Of a DNA stretch of 64,000 bases, positions 21,306 through 31,912 are shown piece after piece. The position numbers were made by a program, and so were the translations under genes. The first letter of the stretch is position 1, and each line of letters opens with the position of its first letter. The notes beneath the pieces are model-generated. The model did no database searches. It was not told where the DNA came from and saw only the letters and a program-made list of their open reading frames with translations. Source of the stretch: Vanrija pseudolonga (lineage: Eukaryota > Basidiomycota > Tremellomycetes > Trichosporonales > Trichosporonaceae); assembly GCF_020906515.1 (NCBI RefSeq), contig NC_085855.1:124001-188000 (forward strand), in the 5' to 3' direction.

Positions 21306-21920
21306 TTGACTGCCCAGTCGTTCCAACGGTCAGCCGAGTTCAAGGAACGGCTCGCGCCAAAGCCGTGGCCAAACGGGCCGTGGCAGCCGAGCGTGTCTAC
21401 CGCCAAGGCGTTCGAGGCTGCGCTTGCTGCGGCGGTCCCCGACGTCGTCCGCAAGATATGGCGCGCGTGGGTTGCCGACGTGCCCGCGACGAGCGCGGTC
21501 AACATCTTCTGCGGCTTCTTCGAGGGCTACATGCAGCCCGAAGTGGCGCCAGGACAGGGCGGCGAGGTACCCACGGGCGAAGCGATGAAGCTCGTCCGCA
21601 GCGAGATCCAGGCGCTATCGCGTCTCTCTCCGCCCAGCACGAAACGCGGCATCGACTTTGCGGCGCGCGTGTACATCCGCTACAGGCCTGATGTGGTCGA
21701 CATCGACATCACGTGGAACGAGGATGGGAGCGACGGCTGGGGGCTCGACCCACGCCGTCAGGCCGAGTGGCGGGCCGCCGTCATCAAAGACGGCGAGGAC
21801 GCAGCCATGCACGTCATCCGCAAGGAGGGAGACGCGGCCGTCGTTGGTGCGCCGCTTGACGCGTTGTCGGCGGAGTCTTTCAAGTGGACAGACGATTTCA
21901 AAGAGAAGCTCGGGTTGTAG
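21306..21920 (+). pseudogene. orphaned last domain of MGC-family gene 5, in frame after the TAG
   Basis: 205 codons directly in frame with the preceding gene, with no ATG of their own near the start. They encode LTAQSFQRSAEFKERL (the end of domain 3) and a complete fourth domain with SAVNIFCGFFEGYMQPEVAP, GIDFAARVYIRYRP, VVDIDITWNEDG and the closing FKWTDDFKEKLGL. The domain shows no other damage and keeps normal codon use, so the stop is recent, wrong, or bypassed. A 33-nt stretch (21285-21317, GTCAAC...CTGCCCAG) has the size and branch-like TTGAC of a local intron and would remove the TAG in frame, but its donor is weak. Confidence 0.55.
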
Positions 21921-22061
21921 GTGTGCAGGGGTATTAGCTGTTGTAGTCCGTAATGGCATCAGTCTGGCGCGCTCTCGTCACGGTCAGCATCACTCTCCCA
22001 GTCAGCAAGTGTATCAAGTTGCATCGTCAAGGTGATGGCCCCCTCACAACTCCACCCGGTG

Positions 22062-24293
22062 CTAGAACCCCAGCCCCTCGCCACTTGGCAGCTGCCAGTT
22101 CCACCAGTACTCCAGCCCCGCGAAAGGGTCCATGGCGTCGAGCCCGCTCTCGGCGCCGCCCATCCGGCCCCCGCGGAAGCCCATGTCGAATGTAAAGTCG
22201 AACGGGGCCTCCTGTGGCCCGCCACGAGCGTCCAGCTGGCGGCGGTAGTCGTCAAGGTTGGTGCGTGTGCGAAGGAGCATCTCGGCAAGGATCTCGTTGG
22301 AGCGCTCGAGCATGACCTGCAACTCGTCGAGCTTGCCCCCGATATCGAGCAGCGGCGGGAGCGCCTCGTCGGCGTGGTACCGCGAGTGGTGGATGCGCGC
22401 CATGCTGATTGCCAAAAAGCACAGGATGAGCGCCGTGCCGATGCTCTTGGGGAACGTCTTGAGGTCCCAGTCTTCGGCGATACACCGCGTGATCATCTCG
22501 TTGGACGCTTCGGCGGCCAGCTCCATCCCGACCTCCCACTGCGCGATGACCTGTGGCACGACGAGCGGGCTCGCGAGGCGGTACGCAAACCACACGTTGC
22601 GAGTCGCCGCCCACCACTTGTAGTATGTCGTCGCGGCGAGCAGCCACTGGAGGGATGGCAGACTGCGCGTCGACGGCTCGGACAGCACGCCGCTGCGCCA
22701 GTGGAGCATCTCGTCAAACACGTCCGACACGATGCTGTTCCCCCGCCGCAGCTCGGTCGCGCCGGGGATGAGGACGCGCTCGAGCTCGTGCCAGCGTGCG
22801 GCCTGCTTCAGCAGAATATCGAGCGCCGCGTTCTCAAAGAACAGGTGCTTGTCGATTTCGTGCGCCGCGTCAGACTGGAGCAGCAGCTGGATGAGCCGCT
22901 TCTGCGTCGCGTTGAGCGGCGTCGGGACCTCGGAGCTCGGGTTACGCGACACCGAGTGCCACATGGCGCGGGTCATGACGCTAAGATGCAGCCGCGCGTT
23001 GTCGACCGCTTCGGCGATGAGCTCGAACGGCGTGCCGCTCTCGATCGAGTCGACGAGGCGCGCCACAAAGACCGAGTATCCCAGCTCGCGGATCTGGCCG
23101 TACGCCATGCCGATCATACGCGCCGGGTCGAAATCGGTCGTGCTGCTCCCTTCCAGCGGGCCGTGGGGGAGCAGCGACAGGATCACGCCCGCCATGATGC
23201 TCTCCAGGCTTGGTCTGCACCCGCGGTGGTACGCCATCAGGTTCTGCGTGAGGTTTGCTTCGAGCTCGCGGATCTGTACCCCCGAAAACGTCGCTGCGTG
23301 CGTCGAGCAGCGCGTCGCGTACGTCAGGCAGGCGGAGCGAAGGAACGGGTGCGACGGGAGGCGGGACCGCGTGAGGAGGAACGAAGGGAAGGGGAACACG
23401 GTGGTGATGTGGTGCTTGAAGCTGGGCGTCAGCAATGGAGCACCTCCTCGCCACTTACATCTGGTACGCCGCCTCGGCGTGGTCGACGGAAATGACGCCT
23501 TCGGCGACAGGATCCCGCAGCCCAAGCTCCTCCTTGCTACCAATCCCGCCGTGGATGCGGCCAAACGCCTCGGGGTCCGCCCACTCGCGGTACCACGCCT
23601 CGTCTCGTGGGCCGGCGCGGTCTTCGCTCCCGCTTCCGCGGACGCTGGCGTACCCGCCGACGCGACCACGCGCGTTGCTCTCGTGTCCCAGCTGTTCTCT
23701 GGTTGTCAGTTAGAGTGCTCCACGCCGCCGAACCCACCTCTCGCGGCTCTGCCCCTCCCGCACGAGACCGGACAGCGCCTGCTCGAGCTGCGCGACGCGC
23801 AGGCGTAGCTGGTCGAGCTGGTTCTCCACGTCGCGCGGGATCGGAACAACGTGCTGCTTGTCCGAGTCGGCCGCGCTGGGCTGCAGCGTCGAGATGGCGT
23901 GGTACGCTGGGCGTGAGCTGCGTTCCGTCGCCACTTAGCTCACCACTGCTGCCGGCAAAGCTGCACTCGCTCCCGAGCTGCTTGCACCGATGGCACCCGT
24001 TCGCGTCGATCAAGTCGCACCGTGACCTTCGCTTGCGACACGCCTCGCACGCGACGGGAATCTTGGCCCGGCGCCGCTTGTTCTAGCTGTCAGCATCGTG
24101 CTGGCCGAGCGGCCCGACTCACCGCTTCCGCCTGGCTGCTCCCCTCGGCGGCGTCTGGCGGCGACCTCCGCACCACGGGCAGCCGGGCCACGTGCTGCGG
24201 CGGCGGGGTCGGCGCGCCTGGCCCCACTGGTCCTGGGGCGACTGGCGTTGCGTGGTCGTGGATGAGTACGCCGTCGATGATGCGGTGTGCCAT
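22062..24293 (-). CDS. Zn2Cys6 (zinc binuclear cluster) transcription factor
   Basis: Five exons (24293-24123, 23943/44 side 24082-23944, 23906-23738, 23698-23459, 23421-22062) encode 692 residues. Exon 2 carries the zinc cluster CEACRKRRSRCD...NGCHRC...SEC with all six cysteines and the basic run NKRRRAK before it. Exon 3 encodes VENQLDQLRLRVAQLEQAL, a heptad coiled coil placed as usual after the cluster for dimer formation. Exons 4-5 hold the fungal-specific regulatory region, with HITTVFPFPSFLLTRSRLP at its start. The family binds CGG-type sites in the nucleus. It is divergent from an amidohydrolase 427 bases away, a common arrangement for a pathway regulator next to its target. Target pathway is inferred only. 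Confidence 0.85.
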
Positions 24294-24720
24294 TGTTAGT
24301 GAAGTGTTTGATGCTGATGTCTTTCCTGAGGGCAACCCGGGAGATTCAAATAGAAACCTCGCTTGCTCGGCCTTTTCAGTCACAACCTCGTCGTTCCTCT
24401 TTTTGTCTCTCTTTCTGTTGTGCACGCACGCACACTTGCTGCGCGCTGCGCTTCTTGGCATTGAAGAGCGAGCCGCGACCCCTCCCGATGTCACACTCAT
24501 TCCACGGCCGATGCAACAGGCCAGAGTGGGTCGTTGCCGACTTCGGCGTCGGAGGTCGGCGACGAGCGGCAAGATTGCGCGGAGAGACCGCCGGGGCGGT
24601 CAGATCCGCCTGGCGCCACGTGGTCCAGACGTCATCGAGCGCAGCGAGCAGACCATATATCCATCGCACCTTGCCTTTCTTACCCTCCCTCCTTCTCCTC
24701 TTCAATCACAATTCTTCACA
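24294..24720. promoter_or_regulatory. shared divergent promoter of transcription factor and amidohydrolase
   Basis: 427 bases between two divergent start codons. A CATATAT element at 24653-24660 lies about 65 bases before the amidohydrolase ATG. CGG triplets occur, as expected for a Zn2Cys6 site, but the DNA is GC-rich and I do not call a specific operator. Confidence 0.45.
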
Positions 24721-26377
24721 ATGACAGCTCATCCTCGGAGACAGTGGTCCCCGCCGCGTTCGCAGCGTCCACGGCCCCCGCCAGGCGGCGACGTCAACAC
24801 CATTCCTTGGATCCCGGCACCAGCCCGTCCCATCGTGTTCAAGAGTGGGTAGACCGCTCCTGGCCGTACTGACCCACCAGACGCGTCGGTCGTCGACGTC
24901 GCAAACAACACTGTGAACAGGTCACAGACTGTGGTGCTCGAGAACGGAGTGTTCACCTCCGTGTCACACAATTGGAACGTCGTCGTGCCCAACGCCAGGG
25001 TGTTCGACCTCGAGGGGCTGTACTTGTGTCCCGGGCTGGTCGACTGCCGTGAGTAGAGCAAGGTGATGGCTATCGACAACTCCACCATAGCCACCTCGAA
25101 CCCTCGCTGACTCGCACAGACGTCCACATCAACATGTCGGACGGCCGTCCAAGCTCAGGCTACACCGAGCCGCACCTCCGCGCGACCTACACACTCAAGG
25201 CGATGCTCGCGCGCGGCTTCACTACGGTGCGCGACGTCGGCGGCGCAACGTTCGCACAGGCGCAGGCAGTCAAGCAGTGGCTCACGCCTGGACCGCGACT
25301 CTTCCAAGGAGGAAACATTCGTACGTCCCAGCTCCCTAGCCCCTGCTCGAGCTGAGATCCAGTGTCACAAACCGGAGGGCACGGCGACCCGCGTTCGCGC
25401 GAGTCTCCCGCCGCGTCGCTCTGCTGTGCACCGGTACCGGAGATGTCAGTTCTCGCGGACGGCGTGGACGCCGTGACGCATACCACGCGCGAGTTGATGC
25501 GCCAGGGTGCCGACCACGTCAAGGTGAGCCTGGGGTAAGAGCCGCCTAACCCTAGATTTGCACCTCTGGCGGTGTATCCTCGCCCACCGACGCGCTCAAG
25601 TCGGTACAATTCTCGCCAGCCGAGATTCGTGCCATTACCTCCACTGTCGCGGACATGCAGGGCACGCTTGTGACCTCGCATGCGTACACTGTGCCCGCTA
25701 TCAGACGGGCGGTGGAGAATGGCGTGCGAGGCATCGAGCACGGTAACCTGCTCGACCGGGACACGGCCAAGCTACTCGGTACGGGCTCCTAATTGAATGC
25801 TTTGCTGACCCCAGCGTCCACCGGCACGTTCCTCACCCCCACTCTCATGATCTCGACGGCCAAGGGCCGCGCACCGTGGAACGACACGTTGCCAGACTAC
25901 ATGCGTGAGAAGAACGCCAAGGTCCGCGATGCCGGCCGCCGGGCGATCCAGATAGCAGAGGAGGAGGGTGTGACCGTGTGCTTTGGCACTGATCTGACCA
26001 TGGGGTGGGTAGCGTATCCCTCCAGTCCCTAACACCCACACAGGATGGGATACCTCCAGTCGGAAGAGTTCACCCAGCGCGCGCAGCTCCTTCCATCCCA
26101 CCGCGTACTCGCGCACGCGACAACCAACGCCGCGAAACTCCTAAACGACGACAAGATTGGCGTCATCGCGGCCGGAGCTTACGCCGACTGCCTCGTCCTC
26201 CCCACTAACCCTCTCGTGGACGTCCGCGTGCTCGATGTCGGGGATGACGGGCGGCACGGGGGCATCTGGGGCGTGGTGCGCGATGGCCGGATTGTCGTCG
26301 CGCGAGGAGAGTTTGCCGAGCTGGTGGAGGATGTCGGTGGTTTGGACGTCGTGCTTGGCATCGACGAGGCCAAGTAA
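24721..26377 (+). CDS. amidohydrolase-superfamily metal-dependent hydrolase (imidazolonepropionase/prolidase-like)
   Basis: Seven exons (24721-24844, 24881-25048, 25120-25320, 25363-25523, 25556-25778, 25815-26004, 26044-26377) give 466 residues. The amidohydrolase marks are in order. These are LYLCPGLVDCHVHINM (metal-binding H-x-H at the end of strand 1, split by an intron after the Cys codon), RGFTTVRDVGG, QTGGHGDPRS, the strand 5-6 histidines TSHAYTVPA and GIEHGNLLD, and the Asp in FGTDLTMG. A C-terminal composite beta domain ends in GVVRDGRIVVARGEF. No signal peptide, so cytosolic. Such proteins hydrolyse cyclic amides, C-N bonds or prolyl dipeptides. Its neighbour regulator suggests inducible catabolism of a nitrogen compound, an inference. 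Confidence 0.85.
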
Positions 26378-27015
26378 GGCTCGGCTCCCATTGAACGCCG
26401 AGTCTACTCATGCGTCGTATGCATCAAGCTATCCACCGGATGCGCAGCAATGGGAGCAGGAAGGTAAGGCCGAACTTCGGCTGCTCAGCTCCCATCGGGA
26501 GATGGGCCCTTCCCCCCTGTAGCATGAGGGCTCTACATATCCTCGGCACATCCCGAGCCACTCCGACAGCCTGAGCCGAGTACAACCCACGGCGACCAGC
26601 AACTCCCCTTGAATCGAGCACGGCAGCCATGGCTCCATCCACACATTCACATAGTTTGCTGGCTGAAAGGGTATGACGCGTGCCTTTGACGGGGGGTACC
26701 AGTCTGGAAAGCGCCACCCTCTCACCCAGCCAGCGCGTGGCGTCGATAGCACCCTACCTTGCGCCGTCAATGCTCCGTAACTGGGTATCGCGGCTGGAAT
26801 CACGGTTTGCTGATAGGGATAAAGAAGCAGGCACGGTCTCAGAATCCCCAGCGAGGCACGATGCGCCGCCGTACACAGTCACGTTGCATTACCGTGTGCT
26901 GACTGTTGGGGCGAGGCGAGGCAAAGTCAAACGTGAAACGGACTAACGCTGAGCGAAGCGCGGGTAGATAAACGGAGCGCAGCGGCGCAGCAGAAGAACA
27001 CGACCCCCAGGAATC
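26378..27015. other. intergenic, no supported gene
   Basis: About 640 bases carrying the amidohydrolase 3' UTR and the promoter of the first PriA-like gene. No gene seen. Confidence 0.45.
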
Positions 27016-27780
27016 ATGAAGCTAAGAATACCGGCCACGCTCCTCGCTCTGGCACTCACCGCGTCCGCCAAACGGCACTACCTTTTCGCGGGGTGTCTAG
27101 ACGTGGCCCTCCTGCCTGAGGGGTACGACTACGTCTCGGCGACCGGGCTCTCCATGTCCGAGTGCGACGTGAGTCGTCTACGTCCTCGAGCTAGCTGACA
27201 TCAGGCTCACCTCGGCGGCTCGCCTGACCCCGAGTCCTTCCCGCACTCAGTCTGGATCCCCCCTCTCGACGATGCCCCGTCGCGCTGCTTTGCGCGCAAG
27301 TTCCTCGCCGACACCACAGACTGGGGCGACGGCGTGTCCTGCCCACCGACCCAGGCGAGGGTGAGTGCAGAGTATCCATTAGCACAGCTGACCCCAGCTC
27401 GGGCTGCACAAGACTGCGTTTCCGGGCTTTCAGAAGCCCCAGGGCAGGCCAGGCGCCAAAACGGCCATCATGAAGAAGGACGACGGAGTATACTGCCCCC
27501 AAGGGGGCACGCCGTGCCGCCTGTCCATGGACGGAGGGTACGGGTACGAGTGTGTCGATTTCCAGACCTCGTTCAGTGGGTATATAGTTGCTGGCTGGCA
27601 CTGACGGTAGACAACTGCGGCGGGTGTGCGGTGGGCGAGTTTAACGGCAAGGGTAACTGGGCTGCGCGGCTCGGCGTCGAGTGAGTCGTGCCTCCACCGC
27701 CGCTGCTGACGCAAAGCTGCTCCGCCGCCAATTCCACCGACGCTACCGCGTGCCGTGCCGGCAAGTGTGTCGGCGTATGA
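27016..27780 (+). CDS. PriA-like secreted Cys-rich protein A (short form)
   Basis: Five exons (27016-27168, 27205-27360, 27398-27575, 27611-27680, 27717-27780), 206 residues. Signal peptide MKLRIPATLLALALTASA, then RHYLFAGCLDVALLPEG and a Ser-Met-Ser-Glu-Cys, like the N-terminal repeat of proteins B and C. The C-terminal part matches the conserved block of basidiomycete PriA-type proteins: YCPQGGTPCRLSM, YGYECVDF, NNCGGC. After the last splice the tail is short (DCSAANSTDATACRAGKCVG). Compared with B and C it lacks the middle Cys-rich module and the last Cys pair, so it is a reduced member. First of three same-strand copies. Secreted or wall-associated; molecular role of the family is unknown. 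Confidence 0.75.
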
Positions 27781-29265
27781 CCTGACACGCAAACCGCTTT
27801 GCATGGCCCTCGCGTGGCGAATGTTGTATGATAGGTCGGATATGACGGGTCGGCCACGTTGTGTGGCGCTGTGGCGGCGGCTGGAAGCCACGGCACGTTG
27901 AATATACGAGGGTTGAAACGCCTTGCCGCTGGCGAGAGAGAGGTGTGAAGGTGTGCATATGTAGAACGGAATTGTGCTGCTGCATAGGAGAAGATATTCA
28001 TCCGAGCTGCGTGGAGACGTGTCGGAGGACCGTTGTCTGTATCCAACACAAGTGGCGGGTTATTCTGTCCGCACCGAGTGCCTTCACACAAACTCTCGCT
28101 TTCCTGGCACCACGTCACCACCTAAGCCCCAACAGAGCCGTGTCAACACATGCTTGCCAAGACCGGCGCACCCCGCTCCTAGAATAGAAGGTTCGTCGTG
28201 CCTGCGCCAGTGATAGCGACACGGCGACGCGTTCAAGTAGTTGGGTGCGGGGCTGGCTGGGTTCCAGGCTTGGCGCGGGCGCCACAGGGCGGGCAGGCGA
28301 GCAGAGGGGTCGGTCGCGTGGGGAGCGAGCAACGAGCAACGGGTGACTGGCAAGCGGACACTTCACTCCTCCGTCGCTTGTTCCACCGGTCCACCCTGCC
28401 AGTGTGAAGCAGAGGGAGGTAGACAGCGGCGTGGCTTCCCACATCATCAGCGCCCCTACGATACCTAGAATGGGCGGGATCACCTGCGGAACGAGGTGGA
28501 ACTTCTGGGCGGGGGGGCTCAGACGCAAGTCGGCTTATGTCGCCTTCCGACGCGTCCGGCCGAAACCCATTCCATATCATATTCTCTGGCCATCACTGGT
28601 CGACGCACACCGAAACCGTCAAGGCTGACAGACACCCAACCCCGCCACATTCCGACCACAGTGATTCAGCCTCCAACCTTGCCATGCCAAGCTTTCGGGC
28701 GTTGGATCGGCCAAGCCAGCCGAAGGTTGGCTGAGGATCACGGGCCATTGAACTGAGCATTACATACTGTGGTCGACGTCGCGGTATGCCGCGGTATCAC
28801 ACGTCGATCAGTGAAGACGCTGTTAGTACATGTGCCCAGCGCGAAGTATATGTAGCTACGAGCACTCCGTATCCACGACGATCCGCTCCACAAACCCGAC
28901 ATTCGCCTGTCTCGGGCGGCTTTCGGACCCCCTTCAGCAACTTGTTCCGCGATGCTTCGCCGCACCAAGCCACCACCACCACCGCGGCACCTTGAATGGT
29001 CGGGCGCTTCGATGTGGCGGGCGGGATTTCGCCACGATCGTGCGCTCGACTCACCATGCAGCTGATAAGTGTCCTCTTCTTGTCAGCCGCCATACATTCA
29101 GTCGTTGGACAATTGCTTTGGGGACCCGTCGTTGCCAAGTTTTGCTGGGGGCTGTGATGCTTCGTGGATGTGGCAGGTGAGCTGGGAACGAGGGTGGCGG
29201 GGTGCAAGTACATATGTACAGGCTTGCGTTGTTGGGCTGGTCCTTGCTGTACGTACTACCACACC
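27781..29265. other. intergenic, no supported gene
   Basis: About 1.5 kb between PriA-like genes A and B. Only short overlapping frames, none with signal peptide or family motif. Confidence 0.45.
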
Positions 29266-30517
29266 ATGCTCATCCCCGTCCTCGCCGCCCTCGTTGTCGG
29301 CCTTGCGGCCACACCGGCGCTGGGCGCCATCACACCCCCCGGGCCCTCGAGCTACAACTACATCTTTGCGGGGTGCGCCACGCCGGGCAATATCCCCGTG
29401 TACAACACCTACTTGAAAGTGTATGGCCTTACGCAGGCCGAGTGTGACGTGGGTGTGGCGCCTGTCGGGCTTGAACCCTCTGCTGACCGCATACCAGGTG
29501 CACGTCACCGCTGCACCCTCTAGCTCCAATTACAAGTACAGCTTCTACGCGCCGGCGGTAGACCTGGCTAAAAGCGAGTGCTACCTCGGTAACACGCCGC
29601 CGTGGGACGGCACGCTCCAAATCCCGGAACCTGGCGACGCTGACGGCTCGTGCCGTGTCGGCCTGGTCCGCGTAAGTGTGTCCTGTTGTCGGCGCTGACC
29701 CCCAGATCGGAGTACTCAAAGATCGTCCTACTGCCGGCATTCCCTACGAGTGGACCTGGGCGGGGTGTTACGCCGGCCAGACGCAGATCGACCCCCCAGC
29801 CTACGCCGGCAACTTCTTCAACGCCCCGGCCGGCACGCAGTGGGGTGTTCGCCTGGGATACTTGGACAGAAGCGACTGCCTCAGGATATGTTCGTCGCGC
29901 TTGAGCACACTGAAAACCACCGACCCGGCAGATTACGCCTCGACAAAGTATGCCTACGCGCTTCTCTTTACTGAGGGGTCGCCGGAGGTCCAGCAGGGCG
30001 AGCAGGTCCACAAGTGCATCTGCGCCCTCGGACCGGTCGAGGGCACGCCAGCCCAGTGCGAGGACTATAACGGCGGCGAAAAGTTCACCATGAGCTACCT
30101 GTACGCTGTGCAGATCAACGACGTGATCCCGTCTGCGGCACCGAACCGCAGGCGAGAGGCACAACGGAAGAAGCAGGAGATGTTGCATGCCAAGCTGCAC
30201 GCGCATTGCCCTGTCGGGTATACCCCCTGCCGTATCGCCCTCAACGGCGACAGCTACGAGTGCATCGACACAGACACCGAGCTCGAGTCGTGTGGTGGGT
30301 GCTTGTTTGGAGAGCACGCTCGCAGGCCGGAGCTCCGGGCCCGCGAGGCCATGGGCAGAGAGTGAGTACGAGGCTGATAACCGTGGTGCTGACGCTCAGC
30401 TGCACGTCCGTCATGGGCGTGGTTTCCGAGGCAGCATCCTGTCGACGCGGGACATGCGTCACGACTGCATGCCGTCCGGGCTACAAGCTCGTATACGACC
30501 ACTGTGTGCAGGCGTAG
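29266..30517 (+). CDS. PriA-like secreted Cys-rich protein B
   Basis: Four exons (29266-29448, 29498-29671, 29706-30361, 30400-30517), 376 residues. Signal peptide MLIPVLAALVVGLAATPALG. The N-terminal module reads YNYIFAGCATPGNIPVYNTY...TQAECD. A second module has WTWAGCYAGQTQIDPPAYAG and C-I-C-x-L-G-P-V, recalling WSC-type carbohydrate-binding domains. A dibasic stretch (NRRREAQRKKQE) could be a processing site. The C-terminus holds the PriA block CPVGYTPCRIAL, SYECIDTDTELESCGGC, then CTSVMGV, ASCRRGTC and ACRPGYKLVYDHCVQA. Exon 2 has exactly 58 codons, as in protein C, and splice phases agree, so B and C are tandem duplicates. Probably extracellular or wall-bound. Confidence 0.85.
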
Positions 30518-31912
30518 CGGTGTGAACAGGGTGGTCAGCATGGACAATGGATCAGTCGGTTTGCAGTAGATAGATTGTGGCACTCTAGATTGCTTAGGAT
30601 ACGCCATGTTGTGATGTGGTGGGGCGAGGTGAAAGAGGTGAGAGGCGGGCATGCAGAGCGGGGGCGAACAAGCAGCCTCTGCTGAGCGGTAGGGCATCAA
30701 GCAGAACTGGTCCGGCCCACACCCGCATACTCCTAGAGTAGTGGAGTCGAAGCTAGTAGGCTTGGAGAGGTGGCCGAGACGCCCAAGTCTGCTTACAGGC
30801 TGCCGGGGCGCCACAGGGCGGCGAGTCCAGCCAGCCCTACGAGTGCCCGACCGCCCCCTCTCCTTGTTTGGCGCAACTCGTCAGGAGTACTACATTTCGT
30901 GGCGTGTGGGGCTCACCACGGTGCCCTTTCATATTGCATATGACCTCTGCCTACACGGTCGGTCAGGGTTGTTCGCTGACTTGCTACCGGCCAAGCATAT
31001 GCGGAACGACCCCTCCCGCACAGTGCGGTATTCAAGGGCTGCCTACCAGTTGATGGCTAAATTGGTACTTTGCTACTCCACCGTCTTGGCATGTCCATTG
31101 AGCGAGATGTGGACAGCACAGCGAAGCATTACGCCTCGGTCACGGAGCTGAGTACCATCAGTGATGGTGATGACAAGGGAGAAGGCAGGCCCAGACAACG
31201 TCGGGACCGCTGCTGGCCATGTCTTGCTCCACAACGTCTGTGCCTCTACAAAGTACTTCGAGCTAGCTGAGAACTGAGATCCACATCCCCCATGCAACTG
31301 TCCACTGACACTCAAGTGTGTTTCATCCGAACTGTACTCACCACGCCAAGACTTTGGGCGCCTCGTCGGCGGTCGGTCACACGCAGAAGAGCATGCCATT
31401 GGGTGGCGGTGAAGGGCATACTGGGCGGACGATATATCAAGCCTCCGCGGAGCGATCTACATACCTCGGTCCGTCCGTCGAGCAGGTCTGGAAGGATCGA
31501 CCTCTCGGCAACCCAACCCCAGGCTTCGCCGCACACCACACCAGCCAGCATTGTCGCGCACAGACACGCATGCACATCTCCATTCCATCACACACACTCG
31601 TCTCCGAGCGCCTCGGAGCAGATCCATGATGCTGCATGTCTCAGACAACCAGCGTCCCGCGCTTCGGCGCGCGGCGCCACGGGGTCGCCTTGAATGTAAC
31701 AGTCCAATGTGGCTTTTGGCACTCCAACCAGCGATACCGATTCTGCGGTACTCGCCTTGCCAAGCCCGCCATGCATTCAGCCTTGGGCCAGAGTCGGAAT
31801 CGGCAGCATATTTGCGCGCCCAACAGCTAGCACTGTTTGGATGGACGACACTGTGTGTACATATGCGTCAGTGGGTCGTGTCGATGTCAAGCAGCGCACA
31901 CCCTCCCCCACG
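30518..31912. other. intergenic, no supported gene
   Basis: About 1.4 kb between PriA-like genes B and C; contains only short overlapping frames. Confidence 0.45.

Noticed and set aside
22032-23495. 487-codon frame on the plus strand opposite the Zn2Cys6 gene
   Set aside because: Arg/Val/Ala-rich shadow of GC-rich coding DNA; the minus strand has zinc cluster, coiled coil and consistent splicing.
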